Assembly: GCA_004551865.1 (NCBI GenBank)
Contig: SFPR01000003.1
Span: forward strand, 1-54,653
Reading direction: 5' to 3'
From: Bacteroidales bacterium
GTDB taxonomy: Bacteria; Bacteroidota; Bacteroidia; Bacteroidales; P3
Length of the DNA: 54,653 nucleotides
Shown piece by piece: positions 23,910 through 33,568 of the stretch. Below the pieces are notes generated by a model. That model searched no databases, had not been told where the DNA came from, and worked only from the letters and a program-made list of their open reading frames with translations. Position numbers and translations under genes: made by a program. Position 1 is the first letter of the stretch; every line of letters begins with the position of its first letter.

Positions 23910-26813
23910 TTAGTAACCGAAGATGTCTTCCAACGAAAGCTCTTTTACCTTGCCGAATTGCTCCAATGCTTTCATGTCAATCTGCTCTTTGTTGCCGAGA
24001 ATGACGTAAGCCTTGTGAGCTTTTCCGAATTGTTCTTTGCTAAACTGCTGAATGTCTTCTATGCTTACCGCTTGCAAGTCTTTATAGTACTGTTGCATAC
24101 TGTTTGCAGGGCGTTCGTATCGTCTGTTTTCCAAAAATGAATTGATGACAGACTGTTTGATAACTCTGTTGGTTGCAATGGAATTGACGGCAGAGCGTTT
24201 TGCCAAATCGAACTTTGATTGTATTGCCGGCATACTGTCGAGCAAGAGATTGAAAGCGTCCAATGCGTCTGTTACTTTGTCGTTTTGTGTGGCTATGTGT
24301 GCAATGTTGTAGTTTCTGTCGTTTTTGTCATATCCTATGTTGTAGGTTGAGTATGCCTGATAAGCCAGTGAGCGTTTTTCTCTCATTTCTTGGAATACCA
24401 AGGCGTTCATTCCTCCTCCGAAGTATTGGTTATACATACTTATCTTGGCTCTTTGCTTGTCGTCATACTTGTTTGAGACGATGAACATTCTGCAATAAGA
24501 TTGGTTTGCTGGGTAATTGACAAAATAGACCACGTCTTTGCCAAAGGTTTGCTTGGCTTTGAGTTTGCTTTTTGCAACCTTGGTAGGACGAGCTTCCATT
24601 TTGTGATTTTTGTTCACAAAGGCAACAAGGGCATCTACCGACATATCTCCGTAATACCTCACTTGCTCGCCATAGTGCTTCAAGTCCTTAATCATATTAC
24701 ATAATTGGTCGGAAGTAAGTTTGCTTATTTCTTTGTCGCTCAGCAATGTGGCAAATGCTTCTTTCTTTCCGTACAAAGCATATTCGGACAATTTTGCAAA
24801 GCAAGCCGATTGCTTGGCTTTGTCATCTTGTCTTTTTTTGAGCAGTTCTGCTTTCATGTTCTCCATATCGGAAGGAGAAATCATCGGATTGGCAAGCAGG
24901 TCTTCCAAAAGCTCCATTGCCTCGGGCAGGTTCTCGCTCAAACCTTCTATTCTAATGGTTGTCTCCTTTGCGTTGGAGAATACGTTTATGTTTGTGGCAA
25001 GATTGAAGAGCTTTTCTTTGACTTGCTCTTTGGAAACAAAAGGAGTGTAAAGATAATCGCTGCACAACGACAAGAGTTGCAGGTATTTGTTTTCCAAAGT
25101 GCCGACCTTATATACAAAGGAGAGAGAATAACGCGAGTTGTCTTTGTTCTGCACATACAACACCTCGCTACCATTGTCTGTTTGCTCGATTTTCAAATCT
25201 TTAGAGTAATCGACAAAGACGGGTTCTATCGCTTTGGTTTTGGCAGACTTGATTTGAGCAAAGAAAGGTGAGGTTGCGTTTTGATTGATCTGAATAGGTG
25301 TGATTGGCGGTTTCTCGACTTTTTCGACCTTTGCAGGCTCTCCCTGAGTTTTTCTGATAACCACATAGTTGTTTGATTTGAATATTTTGTTGGCAAAATC
25401 CACAATGTCGGCTTTGGTTATCGTTTTCATCTCCTCCAATTCATTGACCACATCTGCCCAGTCTCTGTTTGAAAGATATGCCATCGCCATTGCCATTGCT
25501 CTTGAGGAGTTGCTTTCTATCGACTTGATTTGTCGCAGTCTCAAATTGGCAATCGCAGCGTCCAATATGCTCTCGTCCCACGCTCCTTTTTTCATAAGCT
25601 CAATTTGTTCCGACAAAAGAGACTGCAACTGCTCCATTGTCTGCTCTGCCTTGGGGCTTGCACGAAAGTAAAATACCGAATAGTCATTCAAAGTGTACAG
25701 ACTGCTTGAAGCACTCGAAACAAGATTTTTATAGTTGAGGTTCTTGTCAATCAATCCCGTCGAACCATTGCTGAATATCCAATCCATAAGCTCGGCAATC
25801 AAAATGTCCTTTGAACCATTGCCTGCATACATTCGGTAAGCTATCGTAATATAGGGAGCTTCTATGCCTTTGACTTCAATATCTTTGACACTTGTCAATT
25901 CGGGTTCTCTTTGGAAGGTGAGGGGTTCAACTTCTTTGGAAGGCAAACTGCCGAAATACTTTTCTATTATCTTTATTGCTTCATCGGGATTGAAGTCTCC
26001 GCTCATTGCAATGCAGTAATTGTTCGGCACATAGTACTTTGCGTGAAAGGCTTTGATGTTTTTCAAAGACGGATTGCGAAGATGTTCTGCCTCTCCCAAG
26101 GTTGTCTGCTGTCCGTAGGGGTGTGAGGGGAAGAGAGCTTTGAGCATTTGTTCCCGAACCTTGCGTCCCTCGTTGGTAAGGCTCATGTTCTTTTCCTCAT
26201 ATATGGTTTCAAGCTCGGTATGAAACAATCGCAACACAGGATTTGCAAAGCGGTCAGCCTGAATCTTCGCCCAGTTTTCCAATTGGTTGGAAGGAATGTT
26301 CTCTTGGTAGAAAGTATAATCATTGCTTGTTGCAGCGTTTGTTCCCTTTGAGCCTATGAAGCTCATCATTGTTGCATACTCATTGGGAATTGCAAAACCC
26401 GAGGCGATATAAGAAAGAGAATCAATCTGTTTGTAAAGCATTGCACGCTTGTCTTTGTCAGTTTCCTTTCTATAAACTTCGTACAAATCTTCTATCTTGT
26501 CCATATATGGTTTCTCTTGCTCCCAAGAGGTGGTTCCAAACTTCTCCGTACCCTTGAACATCATGTGTTCAAAATAGTGAGCAAGCCCCGTGGTTTCACG
26601 AGGGTCGTTTTTGCTTCCCACCCTCACCGCAATATAGGTCTGTATTCTCGGTTCGTCTTTATTGACCGACATATAGACTTTTAATCCGTTGGAAAGAGTG
26701 TAAATTCTCACGCCCATAGGGTCGTTATCCACACTCTCATACTTTTGGGCAAAGCAAGCCGTTGCCATAAATAAAGCAACGAACATCAAACAAAAAGCGT
26801 TCAATCTTCTCAT
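23910..26813 (-). CDS. Exported M16 (insulinase-family) metallopeptidase
   Basis: A 967-residue zinc peptidase with a signal peptide (MRRLNAFCLMFVALFMATACFAQ). The inverted zinc motif H-x-x-E-H is seen in LAHYFEHMMFKG, and the downstream third-ligand Glu in ELETIYEEKNM. The C-terminal half is a second M16 unit without the motif but with the conserved MREKRSLAYQAYS, so active and inactive halves are fused in one chain as in pitrilysin. It probably digests peptides in the periplasm. The ATG at 26813 opens on the signal peptide. A weak promoter-like CAAAGTA lies near 26876. Confidence 0.92.
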   Translation of the reverse strand: MRRLNAFCLMFVALFMATACFAQKYESVDNDPMGVRIYTLSNGLKVYMSVNKDEPRIQTYIAVRVGSKNDPRETTGLAHYFEHMMFKGTEKFGTTSWEQEKPYMDKIEDLYEVYRKETDKDKRAMLYKQIDSLSYIASGFAIPNEYATMMSFIGSKGTNAATSNDYTFYQENIPSNQLENWAKIQADRFANPVLRLFHTELETIYEEKNMSLTNEGRKVREQMLKALFPSHPYGQQTTLGEAEHLRNPSLKNIKAFHAKYYVPNNYCIAMSGDFNPDEAIKIIEKYFGSLPSKEVEPLTFQREPELTSVKDIEVKGIEAPYITIAYRMYAGNGSKDILIAELMDWIFSNGSTGLIDKNLNYKNLVSSASSSLYTLNDYSVFYFRASPKAEQTMEQLQSLLSEQIELMKKGAWDESILDAAIANLRLRQIKSIESNSSRAMAMAMAYLSNRDWADVVNELEEMKTITKADIVDFANKIFKSNNYVVIRKTQGEPAKVEKVEKPPITPIQINQNATSPFFAQIKSAKTKAIEPVFVDYSKDLKIEQTDNGSEVLYVQNKDNSRYSLSFVYKVGTLENKYLQLLSLCSDYLYTPFVSKEQVKEKLFNLATNINVFSNAKETTIRIEGLSENLPEAMELLEDLLANPMISPSDMENMKAELLKKRQDDKAKQSACFAKLSEYALYGKKEAFATLLSDKEISKLTSDQLCNMIKDLKHYGEQVRYYGDMSVDALVAFVNKNHKMEARPTKVAKSKLKAKQTFGKDVVYFVNYPANQSYCRMFIVSNKYDDKQRAKISMYNQYFGGGMNALVFQEMREKRSLAYQAYSTYNIGYDKNDRNYNIAHIATQNDKVTDALDAFNLLLDSMPAIQSKFDLAKRSAVNSIATNRVIKQSVINSFLENRRYERPANSMQQYYKDLQAVSIEDIQQFSKEQFGKAHKAYVILGNKEQIDMKALEQFGKVKELSLEDIFGY

Positions 26814-26902
26814 CTCTTCAAAACTGTTTTTGTATCCAATTATTTTAATCTTAAAATCTTCGCAAAAAGAAACTGCAAAGTAACACAAAATTTGCGTAAG
26901 CA

Positions 26903-26939
26903 CAAAAAAAAGGCTTCACTTTTTGAAAAGTAAAGCCTT
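26903..26939 (-). terminator. Terminator of the tRNA-His gene
   Basis: Read on the minus strand, AAGGCTTTACTTTT pairs with AAAAGTGAAGCCTT around a 2-base loop (26910-26939, one G-U or mismatch) and is followed by eight Ts. It lies 11 bases after the tRNA 3' end. Confidence 0.88.
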
Positions 26940-26950
26940 GCAAAGCGTTG

Positions 26951-27025
26951 GGTGTCCGGTGGGATTTGAACCCACGACCCTCAGGACCACAATCTGATAT
27001 TCTAACCAACTGAACTACGAACACC
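26951..27025 (-). tRNA. tRNA-His (anticodon GTG)
   Basis: The minus strand folds as a cloverleaf of 75 bases: an eight-pair acceptor stem GGTGTTCG/CGGACACC that includes the extra G-1:C73 pair specific to tRNA-His, a D arm with AGTTCAGTTGGTTAGA, an anticodon loop with GTG, and a T arm GTGGGTTCAAATCCCAC. The 3' CCA is not encoded (CAA follows). Confidence 0.95.
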
Positions 27026-27042
27026 GTGATTTTTTGCGAGTG

Positions 27043-27073
27043 CAAAGATACAACCTTTCGGCAAAACAGCAAA
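27043..27073 (-). promoter_or_regulatory. Promoter of tRNA-His
   Basis: On the minus strand TTTG (27070-27073) and TATCTTTG (27043-27050) are separated by 19 bases, a full consensus match. The tRNA begins 17 bases after the -7 box. Confidence 0.8.
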
Positions 27074-27152
27074 ACATTTTGCCAATTTTTTTGAAAAATT
27101 GACCGCAACCATTCAGATTATCAGCACACAACCTTGCAAATCCACTAAAACC

Positions 27153-27228
27153 AAAACGCCCTTTCACGAAAATAAATCGGCGTTTCACTATAATAAACCG
27201 CCAATTTATTTCGCCGAAACGCCGTTTT
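27153..27228. repeat. Phased palindrome array, four units
   Basis: Centres lie at 27159, 27180, 27201 and 27222, exactly 21 apart. The cores are partly decayed (AAAACGCCCTTT, AATCGGCGTTT, AACCGCCAATT, AAACGCCGTTTT), yet the phase is kept. It lies between the tRNA-His promoter and the end of the glycosyltransferase gene. Nothing else is seen in 27074-27350. Confidence 0.85.
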
Positions 27229-27350
27229 GTAATCTCGATATAATTGTCTGATTGTTAGTTGTAAAGCGTACTAATAAACAAAAGATTTGAATTTTGTCTT
27301 AAATTCTCTGTATCGGAATAACAAAAACAATTTTCAAGAAGCTGGCTCTC

Positions 27351-28190
27351 TTATTGGCAACTTCTGTTGTGTGCAAACCATTGTTGCGTTTGCTTGGCTT
27401 GAATAAGAAATCTCTTCGGAATGTAAATCTTATTCCATACTCTCAACACATATCTCAACCACAAGCGATAACGATATGTTTTAATGTTTTTTCGGGAGAA
27501 TATCTCCATGTGGTAATCAATTCTTTTGAAGTACATTTTCAAACCTCCGCTTGTACTAACCCCTCCAATTCGATTTGTAATCAGTACTTTATCTATATAC
27601 TCCGCCTTTACACCACAGACATACACCATTCGCAAAATAAATTCCATGTCTCCGCCAAGGTTATAGTCGGTATTGATATATCCATACTTATCATAGTAGT
27701 CCTTTTTCATGTAAAAGGTTTCATGGTCGGGGATATAGCCGTAAAGAAGCCTCTTCGGGGTAAAATGTCTGTTGTTATAACATCTCACAGGTTTGAATAT
27801 GTTTGACTCATTGACGTAATACGAATCGGCATACACTGCTTCGGTGTCTTTATTTGAGAAACTATCGGCTATTTTACTGATACAATCGGAATAGTTGAAG
27901 AAATCGTCGTCATTAAGTATCCCAACAACATCGCCGCTTGCCATTCTGACGCCCTTGTTCATTGCATCGTACAATCCGTTGTCCTTTTCTGAAATATAAT
28001 GCATGGTTTTGCCGGCTTGATTGAACTTTTCTTTATACTCTTCGAGCAATTTCAGAGTTCCGTCGGTTGAACCACCATCAACAACAATGTATTCGAGATT
28101 GGAATAATCCTGCCACAGAACGGAATCCATTACATCTCTCAAATAATGTTCCCTGTTCAAAGTTGGAGTTATCACAGATATTTTCATCAT
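27351..28190 (-). CDS. Family 2 glycosyltransferase
   Basis: A 279-residue GT-A-fold transferase. It begins with KISVITPTLNREHYLRDVMDSV, the family's nucleotide-binding start, followed by VVDGGSTDGT and the metal-binding LNDDD near residue 95. The acceptor-side residues GGDMEFILRM follow. It resembles transferases that use UDP- or dTDP-sugars to build surface polysaccharides. It has its own promoter and stands alone, with no other polysaccharide genes around it. The first two codons are both ATG, so the start is 28190 or 28187. Confidence 0.88.
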   Translation of the reverse strand: MMKISVITPTLNREHYLRDVMDSVLWQDYSNLEYIVVDGGSTDGTLKLLEEYKEKFNQAGKTMHYISEKDNGLYDAMNKGVRMASGDVVGILNDDDFFNYSDCISKIADSFSNKDTEAVYADSYYVNESNIFKPVRCYNNRHFTPKRLLYGYIPDHETFYMKKDYYDKYGYINTDYNLGGDMEFILRMVYVCGVKAEYIDKVLITNRIGGVSTSGGLKMYFKRIDYHMEIFSRKNIKTYRYRLWLRYVLRVWNKIYIPKRFLIQAKQTQQWFAHNRSCQ

Positions 28191-28221
28191 TCGTGTATTT
28201 ATTGCAGCATTTTTACAGCCG

Positions 28222-28252
28222 CAAAATTACGAATTTCGTTTGATTTGCCAAA
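28222..28252 (-). promoter_or_regulatory. Promoter of the glycosyltransferase gene
   Basis: Minus strand: TTTG (28249-28252), 19 bases, TAATTTTG (28222-28229). The ATG lies 32 bases downstream. Confidence 0.75.
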
Positions 28253-28283
28253 AGAATGGCATTGCTTAATGCAGAAATGGGAC

Positions 28284-29489
28284 TTATCGGGCTTTTTTGA
28301 GTTTTAGTTGATAAGCAAAGTAGGTTGTGAGAAAGTAAAAGCCTGCAAGTATCCACAGCCAAAGGTGTTCGGAGGATATTTCCGCCATGCTGCTGCCCAT
28401 AGAGTTAAGTCTTGCAAAGGCATTTGCCGCATCGGTCGAAGGGAAAAGATGAGATACAGCTTCCCATACGGCAGGCATTGCCTCCCTTGGCCACGAAAGA
28501 CCTGTCAAAAGCAACATAGGAACAGATAAGAAGATATAAAATGGTATCGCATCTTCTTTGTTTTTGAAGAATGTGCCTATTGTCATTCCCATAAAGATTA
28601 CCGCAAACAAGAAAGGGGTGATGAACCAAAAGATTTCAAAAGAACTATCTGCCAACTGTGGAAGATTGAAAAACTTCGGCACGATTATGAGCATATAAAC
28701 GACTATGGGAATGTAGGTAATGAACAATGCCAAAGCTCTTCCGAAGATTATTCTCAACAATCCTCTGTAATGGGTGTTCTCGGGTATCATTATGTGCAGT
28801 TTGTTCGTCTCGGTAGCTTTTCCTGTCATCATTCCTATTCCTATGAGAAGGGTTTGTTGAAGAACCAAAATGAGGACAATCGGCAAAATAAAGGAAGGAT
28901 AGCCTCCCGGATTGTACAAAACGTGTTGCGTTGGCTTGAATGGCTGAACCTGACTGACAGCTTGGTCATACATTTCGCCTGCGGCAATGCGGTTTTTGGC
29001 TTGTATTTCTCCTCCCATTGTCAAAGAGACCGACGAACTTGCAAGAGCAAGGTTTCTATACCAAAAGAAAGACGTAACGTCTGCATAAATGCTTACTGTG
29101 GTTTGCCTTTTGGTGTTGATTGAGGTGCTGAAATCTTCGGGTATGTAGATAATTCCGTGTACTTGAGAGTGTCTTTGCAGGTTTTGAGCCTCCTGCAAAC
29201 TTTCGCAAGAGCGTGCAATTCGGACTTCGGGTGTGGCATCTACCCTTCGGATATACTCTCTGCTGAGAGCGGTGTTTGATTTATCGACAACGGCAACGGG
29301 CATATCCGTCATCACTTCGTGATTGTAAATATATCCGCAAACCATCGGATAGACCAAGCAGGCAACAAAGAACACTATCAGCACTCCTTTGTCGGTAAAA
29401 ATGGTGTATAGTTCTCTTCTGAGAATGTGAAGCATATCTATCCATGCCTCTTTGTTTGCCCTGAGCTTTTCTTGTATATTTGTTTTCAT
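28284..29489 (-). CDS. ABC-2 type exporter permease (second of the pair)
   Basis: A 401-residue membrane protein of the YhhJ/YbhR type: one N-terminal helix, a large extracytoplasmic domain (residues about 45-190, with MPVAVVDKSNTALSREYIRRVDATPEV and YIPEDFS), then five helices. The ATG at 29489 begins MKTNIQEK; the frame extends 2 codons further only through a TTG. It lies 2 bases after the other permease. It is the last gene of the four-gene exporter operon. The two permeases are likely to form a heterodimer that needs an ATPase in trans. Confidence 0.87.
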   Translation of the reverse strand: MKTNIQEKLRANKEAWIDMLHILRRELYTIFTDKGVLIVFFVACLVYPMVCGYIYNHEVMTDMPVAVVDKSNTALSREYIRRVDATPEVRIARSCESLQEAQNLQRHSQVHGIIYIPEDFSTSINTKRQTTVSIYADVTSFFWYRNLALASSSVSLTMGGEIQAKNRIAAGEMYDQAVSQVQPFKPTQHVLYNPGGYPSFILPIVLILVLQQTLLIGIGMMTGKATETNKLHIMIPENTHYRGLLRIIFGRALALFITYIPIVVYMLIIVPKFFNLPQLADSSFEIFWFITPFLFAVIFMGMTIGTFFKNKEDAIPFYIFLSVPMLLLTGLSWPREAMPAVWEAVSHLFPSTDAANAFARLNSMGSSMAEISSEHLWLWILAGFYFLTTYFAYQLKLKKAR

Positions 29490-29491
29490 CT

Positions 29492-30655
29492 TCAATCTTT
29501 TGAAAAATCCAATCTTACGGCAGCCTTTTTCAATCTCGGAAGAATAAATAAAGGCAAGATATTAAACAATAGAAGAATGACAAGCGGCAACCATGTTTCT
29601 GTAATGTCAAGAGCGTTGATTTGAACGGCAGAATACATATTGTAGTATTGAGTGAGAGGATATAGAAGAGTGTATGGACGAACGGCAGGCAACATTGCAA
29701 ACTGCGGATAGGTGAAGCCTGCAAGGGTGAAGCCCAACACTCCGTAGAATGCTCCTATCGATAGAGCTGTTCTCATTACCGGCAGACAGCCCGAGATGAA
29801 AATGCCGACTGCCTGATATGCAACAACGGTCAGAATGCTGCAAAGGTAGAGCAAGATATTTGAGCCATGAACCGGAAATCCCAAATACTTCTCCAACACA
29901 ATCCGTGTGAAGATTTCCATGAGCGAAAAGACTATCGTGTAGGGCAAGAGCTTGCCGCAGAGTGCCTTTGCCATGCTTCGCTCTGCCAAAACCAACCAGC
30001 GTTTTGAGCTTGCCTGCTTCAATTCGCTTCCTATGGCATAAATAGTGCAGATAAGGCACATAAGAAAGATTATTCCGGGCATTATGATTGAGGAAAGGTA
30101 GTAAGAATAGTTCAAAGTCGGGTTGCCTATAATGTGAACATCGGTTTTGATTGGTTGGACTTGGGCAAGAGCTTGGTTTTCATCTTCGCCTTTGGCAAGA
30201 CGTAGCTTCAAATTAACTCCTGCCGACAGGGTGCTGAGCGTGGTCGTCAGCTCTCTCATTATCAGAGAACCTGCAAGATAGTGTACGTATTCGGTGCAAA
30301 AGACCACTTCGGGCTGTTTTCCGTTTATCACATCTTGCTGAAAGTTTCGCGGAATGATGACAAAGGCATAAATGTCGCCACTTTGCATTCTCGATTGTGC
30401 AACCTCGTATGAGGAGAGCTTGTATTTGACTTTGCAAAACTGACCTGAGGATATTGTTCTGACAATCTGCCTTGACGAAGAGCTGTTGTCAAAATCAATT
30501 ACGGCTATCGGCAGCTGTGAAGGTACACCTTTGTTCAAGAAAGTTGCAAAGAAAAGAACCACAATCAAAGGAATGACAATCGTCATCACCAAATAAATTG
30601 GTTGAGAAATCATTCTCCTCACTTCTCTCTTAAAAACCCTGACAACACCTTTCAT
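29492..30655 (-). CDS. ABC-2 type exporter permease (first of the pair)
   Basis: A 387-residue paralogue of the next permease with the same layout: an N-terminal helix at about residues 20-40, an extracytoplasmic domain with LPIAVIDFDNSSSSRQIVRTI and VIIPRNFQQDV, and about five C-terminal helices. Proteins of this kind form the membrane part of HlyD/TolC-linked exporters (YbhFSR-like). No Walker A/B motif is present here or in any neighbour. It starts 15 bases after the adaptor gene. Confidence 0.87.
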   Translation of the reverse strand: MKGVVRVFKREVRRMISQPIYLVMTIVIPLIVVLFFATFLNKGVPSQLPIAVIDFDNSSSSRQIVRTISSGQFCKVKYKLSSYEVAQSRMQSGDIYAFVIIPRNFQQDVINGKQPEVVFCTEYVHYLAGSLIMRELTTTLSTLSAGVNLKLRLAKGEDENQALAQVQPIKTDVHIIGNPTLNYSYYLSSIIMPGIIFLMCLICTIYAIGSELKQASSKRWLVLAERSMAKALCGKLLPYTIVFSLMEIFTRIVLEKYLGFPVHGSNILLYLCSILTVVAYQAVGIFISGCLPVMRTALSIGAFYGVLGFTLAGFTYPQFAMLPAVRPYTLLYPLTQYYNMYSAVQINALDITETWLPLVILLLFNILPLFILPRLKKAAVRLDFSKD

Positions 30656-30670
30656 TTTACTTTTTCCTTT

Positions 30671-31672
30671 CTACTTTTTGAGTTTTGACCAGTTGATAAT
30701 AACGCTCATTCCCGGGCGAAAATCACTTACCTTTTCAACAGGTACGGCTCTTACTTCAAAGGTCTTGGTGTCATATTCGTCTGTCAGCTTGGTAGCTTTC
30801 CATGTTGCGTATGAGCCTAAGGCTTTGATGTAGGTTACTTTGAGAGTTATCTCCTTATCTCCGAGAGCAGGTACTTTCGCTTTCAACTGCTGACCGACTT
30901 TTATCTTGGATAAGAAGTTCTCTCTGACGTTGAAGGTAACCCAGATGTCGTTCAAATCCACTATATTCATAAGCGGACTGCCGCTTCCGACCAATTCTCC
31001 TTCCTTAGGGAAGATTTCTGATATTTCTCCGCTGATTGGGGCAACTAACTTGGTCTCGCTCAGGTATGATGTTGCCTCTTCAAGCGCACCTTTGGCTCTT
31101 TGCACTTGTGCGTATGCTGCAAGTTTATCTTCTTTTTGAGCTCCGTTCAAAGCCATTTCGTATTGGCTTTTTGCTGCTCTTGCTTGTGCTTGTGCGGCTT
31201 TGTATTGTGTTTCGACCTCGTCAAACTTCTGAGCGGCAATAACTCCTTTCTCATAAAGGTTTTTTGTTCTCTCGTAGCTCTTTTTTGCAAAGTCGGCAGC
31301 CGTTTGAGCCATTTCATATTGCTCTGCGGCAGCTGTTATTGTCTCTTGTCGAGTGCCGTTTTGGGCTTTGAGACTTACTGCCTTGGCTGCACTCTCTGCC
31401 GCTTCCGCTTGCATGATTTTGGCACTTATCTCGGGAGAATCGATAAGTATGAGGGTGTCTCCCTTCTTTACCTTCATACCTTCTCTTGCCCGAAGTTCCA
31501 ACACTCTGCCCGGCAGCTTGCCCGACAGTCTCACTTCGGTGGCTTCAACTTCTCCCTGAATGATTACATCGTCGGGAGTGAGAATAAAATAACCTATCAA
31601 ACCGATTACGGCAATTACCGAAATCAAAATAACGAACGACATTACCAATGTCTTGCTTTCTTGTTTCTTCAT
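30671..31672 (-). CDS. HlyD-family membrane-fusion (adaptor) protein
   Basis: A 333-residue periplasmic adaptor: one N-terminal membrane helix (VMSFVILISVIAVIGLIGYFIL), a biotinyl-lipoyl-like domain split around a long Ala/Lys/Glu-rich coiled coil (residues about 75-185), then a beta-barrel domain with LVAPISGEISEIFPKEGELVGSG and NIVDLNDIWVTFNV. It would bridge the ABC-2 permeases and the TolC-like channel. It lies 13 bases after the channel gene. Confidence 0.9.
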   Translation of the reverse strand: MKKQESKTLVMSFVILISVIAVIGLIGYFILTPDDVIIQGEVEATEVRLSGKLPGRVLELRAREGMKVKKGDTLILIDSPEISAKIMQAEAAESAAKAVSLKAQNGTRQETITAAAEQYEMAQTAADFAKKSYERTKNLYEKGVIAAQKFDEVETQYKAAQAQARAAKSQYEMALNGAQKEDKLAAYAQVQRAKGALEEATSYLSETKLVAPISGEISEIFPKEGELVGSGSPLMNIVDLNDIWVTFNVRENFLSKIKVGQQLKAKVPALGDKEITLKVTYIKALGSYATWKATKLTDEYDTKTFEVRAVPVEKVSDFRPGMSVIINWSKLKK

Positions 31673-31685
31673 ATCTTTCTATATG

Positions 31686-33185
31686 CTATTTTACTTTGAT
31701 TTTACCCAATGATTGTTCCAAATATAGTTTCGACAGCATGGTGTTGATTTGTGCATCTATGTTGTCGCTTTTTGCACTTACCCATGCTGTTTGTGCTTCC
31801 ATGAGGTCGGCAGCCGAAATGATGCCTTCTTCAAACGATAGTTGTGCGTGCGAAAGGTTCTCTTGTGCATTTTCGAGATTGTTTTGAGAGAGTATTTCTT
31901 GCTTGAAGGCTTCGTTTCGCTTGAACTGCATCATGTTTGCCTGCAATTCGAGCTTTTCGAGGGCTTCTTCCCTTTCCATTTTTGCAATGTTGTGTGCGTG
32001 CTTTGCCACCGAAAGAGTGTGTATCCGCTCTCCCCAATGGAAAATTGGTATTGTAACGCCCACACCTACCGAGAAAAATCCGTCAAACTTGTTCTCAAAG
32101 CCGTTAAACACATTGGGATTTGACAGCAAGTAGTTTCCGCTTGCGACAATGTTGGGCATAAATCGCGAACGTGCTATTCTGACTTCGCTTTCTGCCAAGG
32201 CAACTTTCAAATCTAACATTTTGGCTTCGGGACGCATCAATGTCATTTTGCCAATGTTGTCTTCGAGACTTACTTCGCTCAAATCACTCTTTGCAACTTC
32301 CGACAGCTCATAGTCGGTGTCGAGAGGCATTCCGCAAATTTGGTTCAACATCATCTTTGCGAGCTTCAAACCATTCTCTGCCTTGGTGAGTGTCATTTCG
32401 GCTTCGTTGAGTTTTACCTTTACTTTCAACACATCTGCTTTTGTTGCAAAGCCCTGCTCAAACAATGTGGCAACGTTTTCGCTTGTGGTTTGTAGCAAGG
32501 CTCTGTATTCGAGAGCAAGTTTTTGCTTGGCTTGAAGAGAGACTGCTCTCCAATAGGCTTCATCGACTTGTATCAAAAGATTGATTTTGGAGTTTTCGTA
32601 TCCCAAAGAGGCGAGTTGCTCTCCCAAAGAAGCAATGCGGTAGAGTTCCAAAATCTTTCCGCCCATGAATATGGGCTGAGTGAAACCTATGCCGGCAACA
32701 AAGGTGTTTTTTATGTCAAACTCCATTGCCTCTTTTGGCAAAAGGGCATAGTCTTTTGGTTGTACCCTTTCGGGATTGGTCAATGGGTTGAACGGATTGC
32801 CGTTTGCATCAACCGGAAGGGTGATTACTCCTCCGTTGCCGTCGGGAAAGTCTGCTGTAACCATCTGGTCCAACCTAAGGGTGAAAGAACCGTCCGCAGC
32901 CTTTGTTCCAACGGGCAATAAGGCGTCTTCGCTAAGGAGAGATATATTTCTCGAATTGTACAAATAAGCACCGCTTGCGTTGAAATTGGGCAAGAACTGC
33001 GTAAAGGCAGCTTTCCTTGCCTGCTGAGCTTGTTGCAACTTCTCGTCGGATATTGCCAAAGATTTGTTGTGCCTCATTGCCATGCTCCTGCAACTATCCA
33101 AATCGAGCATATTTTGTGCCGACACCAACATTGAAGAATGCAATCCCGCAATCAGAAGCAACACTTCAAATATCTTTTTTCTCAT
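31686..33185 (-). CDS. TolC-family outer-membrane efflux channel
   Basis: A 499-residue protein with signal peptide MRKKIFEVLLLIAGLHSSMLVSAQ and two long helical/coiled halves typical of TolC, including MLDLDSCRSMAMRHNKSLAIS at the start and ARSRFMPNIVASGNY plus SVGVGVTIPIFHWGERIH in the second half. About 45 residues around ADGSFTLRLDQMV form an extracellular-loop insert. The ATG at 33185 begins the signal peptide. It is the first gene of the exporter operon; no clear promoter box was found in front of it. Confidence 0.9.
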   Translation of the reverse strand: MRKKIFEVLLLIAGLHSSMLVSAQNMLDLDSCRSMAMRHNKSLAISDEKLQQAQQARKAAFTQFLPNFNASGAYLYNSRNISLLSEDALLPVGTKAADGSFTLRLDQMVTADFPDGNGGVITLPVDANGNPFNPLTNPERVQPKDYALLPKEAMEFDIKNTFVAGIGFTQPIFMGGKILELYRIASLGEQLASLGYENSKINLLIQVDEAYWRAVSLQAKQKLALEYRALLQTTSENVATLFEQGFATKADVLKVKVKLNEAEMTLTKAENGLKLAKMMLNQICGMPLDTDYELSEVAKSDLSEVSLEDNIGKMTLMRPEAKMLDLKVALAESEVRIARSRFMPNIVASGNYLLSNPNVFNGFENKFDGFFSVGVGVTIPIFHWGERIHTLSVAKHAHNIAKMEREEALEKLELQANMMQFKRNEAFKQEILSQNNLENAQENLSHAQLSFEEGIISAADLMEAQTAWVSAKSDNIDAQINTMLSKLYLEQSLGKIKVK

Positions 33186-33396
33186 AATGACAAATTTTCT
33201 GTTTTTCATAAAATTTTCACTATATCGTAAGCCGTTTGGCAATTATTGTTTTGTCCCGCCGATTTTTTTTTGATTGCCTTTCATAGGGTGTATATCGGGA
33301 GAACAGAACAACAATCTCGACCATGCTTTGTTTGAAAGGCTTTTCTTGGTGTTTGATACTATTGATTGACTTACAAAGTATTACACAAGGTGAAAT

Positions 33397-33473
33397 AATC
33401 GGGCGTTTTATCGTGGTAAAATGGCGTTTTGTCAAATTGAGAGGTCGAATTGCCACTTCTGAAACGCCGTTTG
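33397..33473. repeat. Phased palindrome array, decayed
   Basis: Centres lie at 33403, 33424, about 33446 (decayed) and 33467: steps 21, 22, 21. The best unit is GAAACGCCGTTT near 33467. It lies in the 383-base divergent gap between the exporter operon and yitT. Other than this array and the yitT -7 box I see nothing in that gap. Confidence 0.7.
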
Positions 33474-33525
33474 AAAATCGTGCGTTGCAAATTGCTTTTT
33501 TAGTGTCTGAGTTGGGAAAAAGTTG

Positions 33526-33533
33526 TACCTTTG
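33526..33533 (+). promoter_or_regulatory. -7 box of the yitT-oxyR unit
   Basis: TACCTTTG matches TAnnTTTG, 36 bases before the yitT ATG. No TTTG is found at the expected distance upstream, so the promoter may be weak or need an activator. Confidence 0.55.
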
Positions 33534-33568
33534 CAGCTTAATTTTTTAATCAAAACAAAGACATATTT

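Noticed and set aside
24705..25271. A 188-codon plus-strand open frame inside the M16 peptidase gene
   Set aside because: Antisense shadow of a strongly supported gene with intact zinc motif.
26851..27108. Minus-strand open frame over the tRNA-His gene
   Set aside because: It spans the tRNA and its terminator, so it is not a protein gene.
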